64,000 nt of DNA, from the NCBI RefSeq assembly GCF_001506165.1, contig NZ_CP011427.1, positions 3,658,001 through 3,722,000 on the forward strand, read 5' to 3'. Position numbers and translations under genes: made by a program. Below the pieces are notes generated by a model that worked only from the letters and a program-made list of their open reading frames with translations, did not search any database and was not told where the DNA came from. The stretch is from Pantoea vagans (GTDB lineage: Bacteria > Pseudomonadota > Gammaproteobacteria > Enterobacterales > Enterobacteriaceae). Of the stretch, positions 56,539-64,000 are shown in pieces. Position 1 is the first letter of the stretch, and each line of letters begins with the position of its first letter.

Positions 56539-56967
56539 ATGATGCAACAGGAAATCATTCATTCACTGACTCACTGGATCGATGAGAATCTGGATAAGGC
56601 GCTGTCGATCGATGAAGTCGCGGCAAAATCAGGCTACTCAAAATGGCACCTGCAGCGTATGTTCCGTACCGTGACGAAACAAACGCTGGGTGGCTATATT
56701 CGCGAGCGTCGTTTGACGCTGGCAGCTGAAGCCCTGCGCCAGACGCAACGTCCGGTGTTCGATATTGCGATGCAGTACGGTTACGACTCACAGCAGACTT
56801 TCTCGCGTGTGTTTCGCCGTCAGTTTTCGCAAACGCCAACCGCTTATCGCCACAATATGCGCCGTCAGGCGATGATCCAGCGCCCACGCCTGCTGAGTTT
56901 TGATTGCAGTGAAAGCATGAACAGTTTTGCCCAGCGTACTACTGGCGAGTGTTGCCCGGTCCGCTAA
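56539..56967 (+). CDS. soxS: Superoxide response regulator SoxS with C-terminal extension
   Basis: 142 residues against 107 in E. coli. Residues 1-107 follow SoxS closely: SIDEVAAKSGYSKWHLQRMF, TVTKQTLGGYIRERRL and YDSQQTFSRVFRRQFSQTPT. The extra ~35 residues (from about RRQAMIQRPRLL onward) are not in E. coli SoxS and carry three cysteines, ending GECCPVR. It activates oxidative-stress and efflux genes. It is driven by SoxR from the palindrome upstream. Confidence 0.95.
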   Translation: MMQQEIIHSLTHWIDENLDKALSIDEVAAKSGYSKWHLQRMFRTVTKQTLGGYIRERRLTLAAEALRQTQRPVFDIAMQYGYDSQQTFSRVFRRQFSQTPTAYRHNMRRQAMIQRPRLLSFDCSESMNSFAQRTTGECCPVR

Positions 56968-56970
56968 CCT

Positions 56971-56994
56971 CTCTGCGCGCCCTTTGCGGGCGCA
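56971..56994 (+). terminator. Possible soxS terminator
   Basis: GCGCGCCC-TTT-GCGGGCGC can form a stem just after the soxS stop codon; the following T run is short. Confidence 0.45.
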
Positions 56995-57225
56995 CCTTCC
57001 CCCATCTCCTTGTTTTCACTGATTCCCCCGCTTCGATAAAAATCTTTCTACCATACCAGGTATAAATTTTGTTCAAACTTTCAAATCGAGTGATATAATG
57101 TGAGCCAAGTCACAGTTTCCATGCGTAGTAAGACGGCCAGAAGGGCCTCCCTGACCTTCCTTCTTTGCCGCCAGTGATGTCCAGCAATGTCAGGGATATT
57201 ACTGATTTGAAGAGGTTTGTTGCAG

Positions 57226-57507
57226 ATGGCTACTTTAACTACCAGCTTAATCGTCATGCGTTGGGAGCTGCTTAGCGCCGTTATGATGTTCTTCGCGAGC
57301 ACCATGAAAATTAGATTGCGCCAAAACAGTCACCACGTGATGGCATTGATGTGCGGCGGTATTGGTGTTGGCATGTCCTGCTGGTTCGTTACAGGCTTAC
57401 TGGGCATTACCCTGAGCATGGAAAATCTGCACAACTTCATGGAAATCTCGAAGAACGCCTTTATTCAGGTGATGAGCCAGACGCCTGCTGATTGGCCGAT
57501 GCCTTAA
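57226..57507 (+). CDS. yjcB: Putative inner membrane protein YjcB
   Basis: 93 residues, the same length as E. coli YjcB, with the start MATLT, the segment LLSAVMMFFASTMKIR, a second helix GVGMSCWFVTGLLGITLSM and the C-terminal QTPADWPM. Function unknown. Its position next to soxS is conserved with E. coli. An ATG three codons upstream is less likely. Confidence 0.9.
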   Translation: MATLTTSLIVMRWELLSAVMMFFASTMKIRLRQNSHHVMALMCGGIGVGMSCWFVTGLLGITLSMENLHNFMEISKNAFIQVMSQTPADWPMP

Positions 57508-57517
57508 TCGCTGCCCA

Positions 57518-57546
57518 TAAAAAACCCCGCTAAGCGGGGTTTTTTA
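57518..57546 (+). terminator. Rho-independent terminator of yjcB
   Basis: AACCCCGC-TAA-GCGGGGTT with a run of T; it can also serve the convergent ATP-grasp gene. Confidence 0.93.
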
Positions 57547-57562
57547 TTTTGCTGTGTGATTC

Positions 57563-58525
57563 TCAAATTTTCTTCAAAACGGCGGGAAGAGCCACTTCCG
57601 GAACCGTGACACCCGGTCTCTGCGTACCGCGGCGATCTTGAATCCACATATCACCCATCATCTGGTTTAACCCACGATCCAGCCCAGTGACCAATCCCGC
57701 CCCCGGTGTGAACGTCAGCTCACCGAAGTAAATCTGTTCCCCGTCGATGTACCAGTCCACGCGCACGTAATCGAAGTCACTTGCCAGCGTTTTACTTAAC
57801 GCTAAAGCATGCTGAAGCTGTGCCATCTGTGGAGACACATCCAGGCCGGTATCACGGATTTTGTGATACGCCTCATTGAGGTTGTTAACGTAAAAGTTCA
57901 TCGACAGTAAGGGGTTACATCGGTTGTAGATCACCTGCAACACATACTCAAAGTTGCCGTCACGCTTGTTGAACATGTGGAACTTATAATCAATCGGCGC
58001 CGTTTTACCATCACCAATGTACTTCTCCACCAAAATTCGCGGCTTAATGTAGCGATAGTGGATTTCACGCGCCTCATTGGCAAAATCGGTTTTCAACCAA
58101 CGATGGCAGTCACTGATAATCTGCTGCTTCTTCAACGCATCCGGCTCTTCCAACAGAATCTCTACCATGTTGGAGGCATGATTGGGTTTGATGACCGTGT
58201 TCTTCCAGCTCGGCAGCGTATGCAGCGAGTGAGGATCGCTGGTCTCATACACCAGCGGGATCAAGTATTCGCTGCCCACCTTCTCGGCGATGTACTCGCG
58301 TACGGAGTATTTATCCGATAAACGCCCGTAAATCTGGTAGTCACCAAACACGAATTTACGGTACAGCACTTTTTCATTGAAGACTTTAGGCTGGCGCAGG
58401 TTCGGCAGTTTGCGGAACTTGTGAAAATAGTAGATGCGATCCTGGTAAGCCCAGGGCATCTTCTTGATGAAATACTGCACACTTCTTCTGAGTTCATCTT
58501 TCAACTTGAGCATATCGGACCTCAT
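57563..58525 (-). CDS. TupA-like ATP-grasp protein
   Basis: 320 residues of the TupA-like ATP-grasp family common in polysaccharide clusters. Characteristic segments are FNEKVLYRKFVFGD, VIKPNHASNMVEIL, ILVEKYIGDGKTAPIDYKFH and DYVRVDWYIDGEQIYFGELT (likely metal/ATP site) followed by FTPGAG. Such enzymes are thought to attach amino acid or similar groups to polysaccharides. It overlaps the flippase gene by four bases (ATGA), indicating a two-gene operon. Substrate unknown. Confidence 0.85.
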   Translation of the reverse strand: MRSDMLKLKDELRRSVQYFIKKMPWAYQDRIYYFHKFRKLPNLRQPKVFNEKVLYRKFVFGDYQIYGRLSDKYSVREYIAEKVGSEYLIPLVYETSDPHSLHTLPSWKNTVIKPNHASNMVEILLEEPDALKKQQIISDCHRWLKTDFANEAREIHYRYIKPRILVEKYIGDGKTAPIDYKFHMFNKRDGNFEYVLQVIYNRCNPLLSMNFYVNNLNEAYHKIRDTGLDVSPQMAQLQHALALSKTLASDFDYVRVDWYIDGEQIYFGELTFTPGAGLVTGLDRGLNQMMGDMWIQDRRGTQRPGVTVPEVALPAVLKKI

Positions 58526-59778
58526 TTGTAGGTTTTGTAGTTGAGTGAGGAAACTTGAATCTTCTGAATGACGCCGTTATTGAAGAAGTAATTCATTACG
58601 GTGAGGGACAGGAGTTCAGAGATGAAGACGCTCCAGGCGGCACCCATGATGCCGTAGCTCTGGATCAGCCACCAAGACAATGGCAGGCTAATCACCATCA
58701 GGCAGACAATCTTCTTCAGCAGATAGTTGAACCCGCCCTCTTTCACCATGTAGCGATACGCCACGGTTCCCATTGCCGAAAAGCAGGTTGCTAACGACAG
58801 TAACGTAATGAGACTTCCTGACTGTGTGTACTCGTGACCATACAAAGCGATGATTATTTTTTCGCCATACAGCGCGATCACCGCTAACAACAACAATGAA
58901 ACACCCATAACATAGCCGTTCAGCCGCGCAGTGAGCTTGATGGCGGCAGCTCCGCGCTCCCGGAATATCTCCGAGAAACAGGAAGTGATGATGGCTACCG
59001 GAATAAAAATCCAGGACGCCGAGATTGTATTTGCCGCAGCAAACAGGCCGAGATCGCGCGCTGAGGCAATCCCCGCAAGGAACATCTGTGCCGCTTTTAC
59101 CTGTACAGAAATAAAGATGCTGGAGATAGCCAGTGGCAATCCGGCATACAGCAGATAGCGCAGATAGGTATTGCGCTTCTCCTGAGGGGGTGCCAGATCC
59201 TGGTTTTCCCGATAGAAGTTGAAACGCTTAATGACGTAGGGCACCAGCGTAACGGCCACAATAGACAGGGTCAGCCACAACGGATTGAGATGTAGCCAGG
59301 CGATGGTGAAACTCAAGGCAAAGCCCAGCAGCAGACCAATTGAGTTGGCCACGGTATTTAACCGTGAAGCCAGTCGCGCGTTGTTATACACGCTGAACGT
59401 ATCCTGAGTGACAAACACCGATGAAATAAACGAGGCCAGGGCAAACGCGAGGAAGTTTTCCTGCATGTTGTACCACACCCAAATCAACACCGGGATCGAT
59501 GTCAGCAGTAACAACACTAACCGCATATTGCGCGCCACGGTCATCAGGCGCAGGCCTTTGGGCGCACTTTTGCTGATGCGTTTAAAGAGGATGGTTTCCG
59601 TGCCAAAAATCGCCACGGTTTGCACCATCGAGAATAACGAAGTAGAAAACGCCATTTGGCCGAAGATGGTTGGGCCAAAGGATTTTGCCACGTAGGAGGT
59701 CACAAATATGACGCCAAACACCGAGACGAGCTTCTCAGACATCATCCAGGCGGCATTAGACATTACGCTCAATTTCAT
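58522..59778 (-). CDS. Wzx-type polysaccharide flippase
   Basis: 418 residues with 12 or more hydrophobic helices; MOP/PST family. The N-terminal MSNAAWMMSEKLVSVFGVIF and the central YLLYAGLPLAISSIFISVQV patterns are typical of Wzx/RfbX proteins. It would move lipid-linked oligosaccharide across the inner membrane. The start at 59778 follows AAGGA; an upstream ATG would add 15 residues. No glycosyltransferases, Wzy or chain-length genes accompany it in this window, so it may be a partial or accessory surface-sugar locus. Confidence 0.88.
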   Translation of the reverse strand: MKLSVMSNAAWMMSEKLVSVFGVIFVTSYVAKSFGPTIFGQMAFSTSLFSMVQTVAIFGTETILFKRISKSAPKGLRLMTVARNMRLVLLLLTSIPVLIWVWYNMQENFLAFALASFISSVFVTQDTFSVYNNARLASRLNTVANSIGLLLGFALSFTIAWLHLNPLWLTLSIVAVTLVPYVIKRFNFYRENQDLAPPQEKRNTYLRYLLYAGLPLAISSIFISVQVKAAQMFLAGIASARDLGLFAAANTISASWIFIPVAIITSCFSEIFRERGAAAIKLTARLNGYVMGVSLLLLAVIALYGEKIIIALYGHEYTQSGSLITLLSLATCFSAMGTVAYRYMVKEGGFNYLLKKIVCLMVISLPLSWWLIQSYGIMGAAWSVFISELLSLTVMNYFFNNGVIQKIQVSSLNYKTYK

Positions 59779-60305
59779 TGACTGATCCTTAGTATTACTT
59801 ACAGCAACTGCCTTTCGGTACAACGTCCTTGAAATGAATTAACAAGCGCTCAGTGGGCCTGACCTAAATTAAGAACTTCAAACCAAACTGGTCCGAAAAA
59901 TGAGATTCGCGTCAGGATTCTTTGAATGAATTCAGGATAATTCCGATTAAACCTGGTGCGAATCTCTGCGGATGTAAACGATTTCAACCTCAATTCGAAG
60001 AAAAAGTTTACTAGCACACCCTGTGATTTTGACAAACAGGTTATGCCGAATTTCCAATGATTGTAGTATTTTTCTGCATTTGGGATGGAATGAATCTATA
60101 TCAAAAACCCAAAGCCAGGAAGGCGTTCAACGGCATTCATAATAAAATAAGATTTATCCCATGATGATATTTATTCTAAATAACTTAATTTAACCCTCGC
60201 AATTCTAATCGCGCACTTTAATACTGCATTAATACTCTTTTTGCAGTACCAGATATTAATACAGTTATTCTCATCCACTAATTGATAAGAAAGGTAAGAG
60301 CATTT
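59779..60305. promoter_or_regulatory. AT-rich intergenic region with three TTAATAC repeats
   Basis: The left part holds the flippase promoter and a 61-codon frame on the complement strand (59850-60035) that was not recognised. Near the right end TTAATAC occurs three times in direct orientation (60218-60224, 60229-60235, 60256-60262), the first two 11 bases apart. They lie 45-90 bases ahead of the IS3-type frame. Confidence 0.6.
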
Positions 60306-60701
60306 ATGAGAAAGTCACGATATAGCGAAGAGCAAATCACAAATGCCATTAAAGCTTCTGAAACAGGAGTGAAAGTCAGGGAGATTTGTGAGGAGCTAGG
60401 CATCTCAGAGGCAACCTTCTATAGCTGGAAGAAAAAGTTCTCCGGACTTTCTTCCGAAGAAGGTAGAAAAATCAAAGAATTGGAGGATAAGCTGCAGAAC
60501 CTTTCCCGCGAGTTGCAGTCGTTGAGTTCCGACAAGGAGATGCTGCAAAGCGTATTGAAAAACTTCTTCACCACAAATGAAAAACGTCAGGCCGTTAACT
60601 TCCTGCAAACTACCTTCGACATTGGCACCCGTCGCAGCTGTCGCTTGCTGGATATTAGCCGTAGCGTTTACCACTATCCTTCAGGTTCCGATAATCACTA
60701 A
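60306..60701 (+). CDS. Lone IS3-type OrfA-like protein fused to an OrfB N-terminus; possible domesticated transposase
   Basis: 131 residues. Residues 1-90 are an IS3/IS407-type OrfA: a helix-turn-helix (VREICEELGISEATFYSWKK) followed by a leucine-zipper-like coil (KELEDKLQNLSRELQSLSSD). From about 95 the frame continues directly into the start of an OrfB (KRQAVNFLQTTF, then RRSCRLLDISRSVYHY) and stops before the catalytic integrase domain. In active IS3 elements OrfB is reached by a frameshift; here the two parts are in one frame with the core missing. No IS ends were found around it. It could be a decayed IS or a retained DNA-binding protein. Base composition is lower in GC than neighbours. 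Confidence 0.7.
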   Translation: MRKSRYSEEQITNAIKASETGVKVREICEELGISEATFYSWKKKFSGLSSEEGRKIKELEDKLQNLSRELQSLSSDKEMLQSVLKNFFTTNEKRQAVNFLQTTFDIGTRRSCRLLDISRSVYHYPSGSDNH

Positions 60702-61604
60702 CGACATTAAGGCCGCTGTTATTTGACTTAATGCTGAGATTTGTTCTTACCAGAAGAGATGAAGATCATTTAATTCGGCGTTCGCAACATAACAATTCGC
60801 ACCATTTTTTCCTGATGATTATCATCGCGGAATTGCTTCCTTTTTTGCGGTAAAATTGATTCACATCAGCAAAAGTCTCGCTATTCAAGCCATTTAGACG
60901 AGGGCCAATCTCATTTCGGTGAGATTGGCTCTTCGCATATTACTTTATCAATATTAATGCTGAGACCTGAATGCAGATAATTCTGTTAAGCATTTATGAA
61001 CAACGGACTGTAACCGCTCGCACATCTCCTCTTCTTTAAATTGGATCTATTGCCTTGCGCAATGATCATCTTCTCGATTTTCCCTATACGTTATCCCATG
61101 TATCAGTACCAGGATTCGTCCAGATCGAAAACGTTATCATGCCTAAACAATTACAGTAAAAAATGGCAACCCGCGTGAAATATCACCCCATAATTCATCG
61201 CTGTGTTTAATCAATTTTTAACAGGCTTCTGGCGGGTGTTTCTGAACTCTGGTGTTCACCCTTGAGCAAACAGTGGCTTTTCCAAGGGATTTTCAGTGCC
61301 AAAATGCAATTAAAATGCATCCCAGAGACACTTTTATCCCGCTCATTAGGGCCTTTTAGCCCACCTCCAGGAGGTAAATCATCGTGGAAGCCTGCGATAG
61401 ACACGCGGCGCGAGTGCTTGTCGCAACACTTCGTTATGTCAAACCAAGGGTCAAACAGCGGTGAAATTGAGGGGAATTGTTATAAGACGACGATATGAGA
61501 GGTGATAAACGCCATTTCAGCGCACAAAACCGACTGGTCAAATTCTTAAAAACACTAAAGAAAGCGCTGCTGAGCAATCATTTCAGCAGCGGAAATCATT
61601 CGTT
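60702..61604. other. Long non-coding gap of 903 bases
   Basis: No gene could be supported. Contents: a 12-base direct repeat TTAATGCTGAGA (60728-60739 and 60954-60965); a strong hairpin AGGGCCAATCTCA/TGAGATTGGCTCT with a six-base loop (60901-60932), possibly a terminator or part of a small RNA; and a short complement-strand frame of 65 codons at 61207-61404 with no recognised family. The composition is AT-rich at the left and mixed at the right. Confidence 0.6.
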
Positions 61605-62558
61605 TCAGATCGGTTTGACCACCGGCTGCGGTTTAATGCGCATCGCGTAAATCACGCCGACAATCAGGCAGCCAATGCCAATACCGGTCAACAACGGCGG
61701 CCAGCTTTGTCGCCACAGGAAGGTCCACAGTAATCCGGCTAAGGTTTCGAATACGATAAGCGGCCCCATGATCACGGTGGGCACACGCTGGCTCGCCGCA
61801 TTCCAGCAAAGCGTGCCGAGCCAGGAGCAAATCAGGCCAATCGCTAGCATCAGCAACAGATAGCGCGTTGGCTGTGGCCCAAACGGCAGCGCGAAGTCCG
61901 GTTGCTGCCAGTAAAGCTGACCACAAACCAATAAATAGAACACCAACGCCAAGGGTAAGGTGACCAGTCCCTGCGCAGTCGCCCAGCTACCGGGCTTATG
62001 CTGCGGGTGAGCGCGCAGCCAGATACCATTACGCAACGGATACCAGGTCCAGCACGCCACCGCTAATACGGCCAACAGCAGACCGGTGAGATAACGTGAC
62101 CAATCAAAGTTCGGCCCCTGCATCTGCAGTTCTGCAGCATTCACGCACGCTAAACCCGCAGCGATAATCAATAAGGCCGGTAAGAGCTTACGCCAGGAAA
62201 GTCGTCCCTCAAGATGGCCATAACAGAGATTGGCCGTCACGGTGATCACCACCGGCAGCGTGCCGATGATCATGGTCGATATAGGTGCACCGGTGCGCTG
62301 AATCGCACTGGCGAGAAATGCGTAATAGAGCAAATTGCCGATTAGCGACAGTTTGAGCGCTTCCAGCCAGTCTTTGCGCGCCAGCAGGCGCAAACGACGA
62401 CGGTCCAGCCACGCCAGCGGCAGCACCACCAGGCCAAACGCCACATAGCGCCCGGCTGACTGTAAGGTTCCTGGATAGTCCGGTATCAGCAGAGGGCCAA
62501 CGAAAATCAGCCCCCACATCAGTCCAGCCGCTAAAGCAAATACAATCCCAGCCAACAT
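61605..62558 (-). CDS. EamA/DMT-family transporter
   Basis: 317 residues with ten predicted helices and two EamA repeats (first: MLAGIVFALAAGLMWGLIFV; second begins about LLAVLAVACWTWYPLRNG). Probably an exporter of amino acids or metabolites. The start at 62558 follows AAGGA. An AraC gene lies 72 bases upstream in the same orientation and may control it. Confidence 0.85.
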   Translation of the reverse strand: MLAGIVFALAAGLMWGLIFVGPLLIPDYPGTLQSAGRYVAFGLVVLPLAWLDRRRLRLLARKDWLEALKLSLIGNLLYYAFLASAIQRTGAPISTMIIGTLPVVITVTANLCYGHLEGRLSWRKLLPALLIIAAGLACVNAAELQMQGPNFDWSRYLTGLLLAVLAVACWTWYPLRNGIWLRAHPQHKPGSWATAQGLVTLPLALVFYLLVCGQLYWQQPDFALPFGPQPTRYLLLMLAIGLICSWLGTLCWNAASQRVPTVIMGPLIVFETLAGLLWTFLWRQSWPPLLTGIGIGCLIVGVIYAMRIKPQPVVKPI

Positions 62559-62630
62559 ACGTTCTTCCTTTATCACAGTGCGGCAGCAGTGTGACGCAAA
62601 CCGATAATAAAGGCTTGTAGCAGATTGCGG

Positions 62631-63461
62631 TTAGCGTGAGGGGAAGACTTGCTTTTGAAAACGCCCAGGCGTGATGCCGTAGCGATGGGCGAAGGCTCGC
62701 GTGAGATGCGCCTGGTCGGTCAATCCTACCGTCGCTGCCACGGAGGCAGCGCTTTCGCCTTGAGCCAGTCGCTGTTTAGCCTCGAACAAACGAAAAGCCA
62801 TCAGCATTTGATGGGGCGTGACATGGAAGTGTTGTTTAAAACTGCGCAGGAAGTGCCAGGGCGACAAGGCAGCCAGCGCAGCAAGCTCCTCCAGGCGTAC
62901 CGGCTCCGCCAGGTTTTCTCGCAGATACATTTTCACCACATCGAAACGATGCGCGCCTTCATCAGGTCTGGCTTTGCCTTGATGCGCCAGCGGTCGCAGT
63001 AGTTCCAGCAGTTCCAGTAACAGGCTTTCACGCTCTAGCGCGCTGGTCGCCTGCCACATCTGCGACAGCCGCTGGGAAAAGGGCTGCGCCAGACGCACAT
63101 CCGTGCGCAATGCTTCACTGAACCACCAGTCACGATCGCCGGTCAGCCGATCCATCTCCTGCGGATCGATGTAAATCATGCGATAACGCCATCCTTCTTC
63201 GCAGGCCGATTCCCCCGTGTGTAACTCATCCGGATTCATCATCACCAGCGAGTGTTGCGGTGCCGTGTAATGCGTTCCGCGATAGCGGAAGCGTTGTGCG
63301 CCGGACTCAATGGTGCCAATGCCAAAGGCTTCATGGGTGTGCGGCTCAAAGGCATAGCGGGAGATGTGAGCCTGATACAGTTCAATGCCAGGCAATTCAG
63401 CAAATTGCTGAAATTGTGCCTGGTCGCACTTATCAGGAAAAATTTCGGGAACCACCTTCAC
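62631..63461 (-). CDS. AraC-family regulator with AraC-type cupin domain
   Basis: 276 residues from a GTG start that follows GGAGG by six bases; an ATG 74 codons upstream is open but its residues look non-coding and run into the divergent gene. The N-terminal sugar-binding-like cupin (ISRYAFEPHTHEAFGIGTIE) precedes the double helix-turn-helix (VRLEELAALAALSPWHFLRSF; VGLTDQAHLTRAFAHRYG). This group often regulates an adjacent LysE- or EamA-type exporter. It diverges from the hydrolase gene. Confidence 0.85.
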   Translation of the reverse strand: MKVVPEIFPDKCDQAQFQQFAELPGIELYQAHISRYAFEPHTHEAFGIGTIESGAQRFRYRGTHYTAPQHSLVMMNPDELHTGESACEEGWRYRMIYIDPQEMDRLTGDRDWWFSEALRTDVRLAQPFSQRLSQMWQATSALERESLLLELLELLRPLAHQGKARPDEGAHRFDVVKMYLRENLAEPVRLEELAALAALSPWHFLRSFKQHFHVTPHQMLMAFRLFEAKQRLAQGESAASVAATVGLTDQAHLTRAFAHRYGITPGRFQKQVFPSR

Positions 63462-63587
63462 GCCACACCTCCGGTAAAAACAGCTCAATAAGCATGCGCG
63501 GCTGGGAGGGGAAATGCAAAGCAGTTTTGCTTTACCTGTACACGGATTGATCGCGATACTGGAGCCCTGCATATAAAGGAGGACGTG

Positions 63588-64000
63588 ATGGCAAATCGAG
63601 TGGTTGTGGTGGTGGATATGCAAAACGGCGTGCTGGAAACGCCGCGTTTCGATCGTGAAGGGCGCAGTGTCCGCATCAATCAATTAACGGCTGCAGCCGA
63701 CCAGGTCATTTTTATCCAACACGTTGGGCCAGGCATGGAAGTGGACACCGAGGGCTGGCAGATTATTCCGGATTTACAGCAGCCCGACAATGCGCGCTAT
63801 GTGAACAAAACCGCCTGTGACAGTTTCTGGCAAACCGACTTTGCCGCTGTGCTTGACCAGCATGACATTAAGAGCTTCGTGATTTGCGGCTGCGCCACCG
63901 ATTATTGTGTCGATACCACCATTAAAGTGGGCGCGAGCCTGGGCTATCGCATCACCGTTGCCGCCGATGCCCACACCACCGCTGACCGCACTTACGTGAC
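63588..64000 (+). CDS. Isochorismatase-family cysteine hydrolase (partial, runs off the window)
   Basis: 137 residues are visible and the frame is still open at the window end. The start at 63588 follows AAGGAGG. The catalytic triad of the family is seen as Asp10 (VVVDMQNG), Lys in YVNKTACDSF and Cys in CGCATDYCVDTT. Members hydrolyse isochorismate, nicotinamide or other amides or are uncharacterised; the substrate cannot be told. It is divergent from the AraC gene. Confidence 0.85.
   Translation, partial: MANRVVVVVDMQNGVLETPRFDREGRSVRINQLTAAADQVIFIQHVGPGMEVDTEGWQIIPDLQQPDNARYVNKTACDSFWQTDFAAVLDQHDIKSFVICGCATDYCVDTTIKVGASLGYRITVAADAHTTADRTYV

Noticed and set aside
59850..60035. A 61-codon frame upstream of the flippase
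   Set aside because: It could be a gene fragment, but no family or start signal was recognised.
60740..60953. A small inserted element bounded by the 12-base direct repeats
   Set aside because: No inverted ends were found inside the repeats, so a transposition event could not be supported.
61207..61404. A 65-codon frame in the long gap
   Set aside because: No ribosome site, no recognised family, and another frame on the opposite strand covers the same bases; left as part of the non-coding gap.

Overview
The window looks like chromosomal DNA of a plant- or insect-associated member of the Enterobacterales, most likely Pantoea or a close Erwiniaceae relative. Most genes have clear E. coli counterparts (gcd, tsx, abgRABT, sbmA, yncE, aer, murPQ, gltP, acs-yjcH-actP, yjcE, ghxP, soxRS, yjcB). 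The stretch from gltP to yjcB keeps the E. coli order of that region, but other genes and an insertion sequence break it up. No rRNA, tRNA, prophage or CRISPR array was seen. The genus is inferred from gene content, not from a marker gene.

Layout. 0-9 kb: membrane PQQ glucose dehydrogenase, an MdtG-like exporter with a LysR gene, a small MarA-like AraC gene, an OmpR/QseC-type two-component system and the nucleoside porin Tsx with CRP sites. 9-17 kb: the p-aminobenzoyl-glutamate operon abgABT with divergent abgR, an MFS transporter, and an XRE-ImmA/IrrE gene followed by a truncated PIN-toxin start. 18-22 kb: a three-gene flavocytochrome gluconate 2-dehydrogenase operon behind a GntR-type operator, facing sbmA. 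23-31 kb: ATP-dependent dihydroxyacetone kinase, yncE, a DUF1471 protein, an MFS/AraC pair and the aerotaxis receptor. 31-37 kb: a 2027-residue autotransporter. 37-43 kb: murQP, an orphan HicB, gltP, and a 548-bp non-coding element with IS4-type ends inside the hicB terminator. 43-49 kb: acs-yjcH-actP, then an IS481-family insertion sequence. 49-57 kb: yfaZ-like, LrgAB-type pair with a LysR gene, yjcE, ghxP (PurR boxes), a GST, soxR/soxS and yjcB. 57-64 kb: an ATP-grasp (TupA-like) and flippase pair, a lone truncated IS3-type transposase, a long AT-rich gap, an EamA exporter, an AraC regulator and the start of an isochorismatase-like hydrolase.

How the genes work together. Gcd oxidises glucose to gluconate in the periplasm and the flavocytochrome complex can oxidise gluconate to 2-ketogluconate. 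The GntR-type palindrome ahead of that operon ties it to gluconate. The acs-yjcH-actP and gltP genes handle acetate and glutamate, murPQ handles N-acetylmuramic acid, and tsx/ghxP handle nucleosides and purines. soxR-gst and soxS form a redox-defence unit with a textbook SoxR promoter.

The most unusual features are non-coding. A family of short intergenic palindromes keeps constant arms while the stem sequence varies in a base-paired way. One copy has been split by the IS481 element with a 4-bp duplication. The 548-bp IS4-ended element carries many hairpins and no convincing gene. The lone IS3-derived reading frame looks like a candidate domesticated DNA-binding protein with repeated motifs upstream.
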